DNA of 5,816 nt, from positions 435-6,250 of the forward strand of contig JANQUX010000219.1 in the NCBI GenBank assembly GCA_030730545.1, read 5' to 3'. Below are positions 5,585-5,816 of the stretch, in pieces; the first letter of the stretch is position 1; each line of letters starts with the position of its first letter. This stretch comes from Maribacter sp. (GTDB lineage Bacteria > Bacteroidota > Bacteroidia > Flavobacteriales > Flavobacteriaceae). The notes below the pieces were generated by a model. It made no database searches. It was not told the origin of the DNA and was given only the letters and a program-made list of their open reading frames with translations. A program made the translations under genes and the position numbers.

Positions 5585-5816
5585 ATGAATAATTTTAGAT
5601 TTTTGGTACTAACGGCTTCTGTTTTATTTTTTGTAAACGGATATTCGCAAGCAGATTGTATATTAGGGGTAGGGGTTACCGATGATGCTACTATTGCAGA
5701 AATTTTTCAATTTAATGAGCTGCAAAATGAAAAATTAAAAAGTCTTAGTGCCGATTTGAAATTTAAAAGTGATGAGCTAAATAACGAATTGGTAAATATA
5801 AAAGATAGTCACCCGC
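5585..5816 (+). CDS. Unrecognised secreted protein, C-terminus cut by window edge
   Basis: An ATG at 5585 opens a frame that runs 77 codons to the window edge with no stop. The first 22 residues look like a signal peptide: MNNFRFLVLTASVLFFVNGY, then SQ, with likely cleavage before ADC at residues 23-25. Cys25 has no good lipobox before it, so signal peptidase I processing is more likely than lipidation. The mature part begins CILGVGVTDDATIAEIFQFN, then becomes helical, charged and rich in Glu, Lys, Leu and Asn (about 44-75), with heptad-like spacing. I cannot name the family. The pattern suggests a small periplasmic helical protein, and a resemblance to Spy/CpxP-type helical proteins is only a guess. 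The start is supported by the signal peptide directly after the ATG. It is divergent from pepT with a 72-base gap. Confidence 0.72.
   Translation, partial: MNNFRFLVLTASVLFFVNGYSQADCILGVGVTDDATIAEIFQFNELQNEKLKSLSADLKFKSDELNNELVNIKDSHP

Noticed and set aside
1..5816. Search for CRISPR arrays, tRNA or rRNA genes, insertion sequences, toxin-antitoxin or defence genes
   Set aside because: No spaced direct repeats, no tRNA-like cloverleaf, no transposase or nuclease motifs were seen; all long frames belong to housekeeping-type families or to the partial secreted protein.

Overview
The window looks like an ordinary chromosomal housekeeping stretch from a member of the Bacteroidota, most likely a Flavobacteriaceae bacterium. 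This rests on three things. The DNA is AT-rich and no gene has a clear Shine-Dalgarno sequence. Several intergenic regions carry matches to the Bacteroidota promoter -7 box (TAnnTTTG). The gene set is also typical: a PUR-family DUF3276 protein, a NusB of about 315 residues, a DUF1573 lipoprotein next to yajC, and PepT. The genus cannot be fixed from this sequence.

Layout. Positions 1-258 (minus) hold the N-terminal part of a PUR-like DUF3276 nucleic-acid-binding protein. Positions 324-2075 (minus) encode a complete ABC exporter half-transporter that reads toward it. A divergent intergenic region (2076-2294) carries a convincing -7 box on each strand. It drives the ABC gene leftward and a nusB - DUF1573 lipoprotein - yajC cluster (2295-4068) rightward. 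That cluster ends at a strong GNRA-loop intrinsic terminator (4086-4123), which can also act on the opposite strand. A 165-base gap with an inverted repeat follows, then pepT (4289-5512, minus). A short divergent promoter region (5513-5584) separates pepT from the start of an unrecognised secreted protein (5585 to the window edge, plus).

How the genes relate. NusB is an rRNA antitermination and ribosome biogenesis factor. YajC is an accessory subunit of the Sec translocon. The DUF1573 protein between them is a predicted lipoprotein exported by Sec, with unknown function. PepT finishes degradation of tripeptides in the cytoplasm. The ABC protein is a multidrug/lipid-type exporter half whose substrate cannot be told from sequence.

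I found no phage, transposon, CRISPR, toxin-antitoxin or defence genes, and no evidence of a novel multi-gene system. The points worth a second look are small: the unusual architecture of the long NusB, a boxA-like sequence and a palindrome in the nusB leader, an Asp at the catalytic-base position of the ABC ATPase, a nested inverted repeat between yajC and pepT, and the unknown secreted protein at the right edge.
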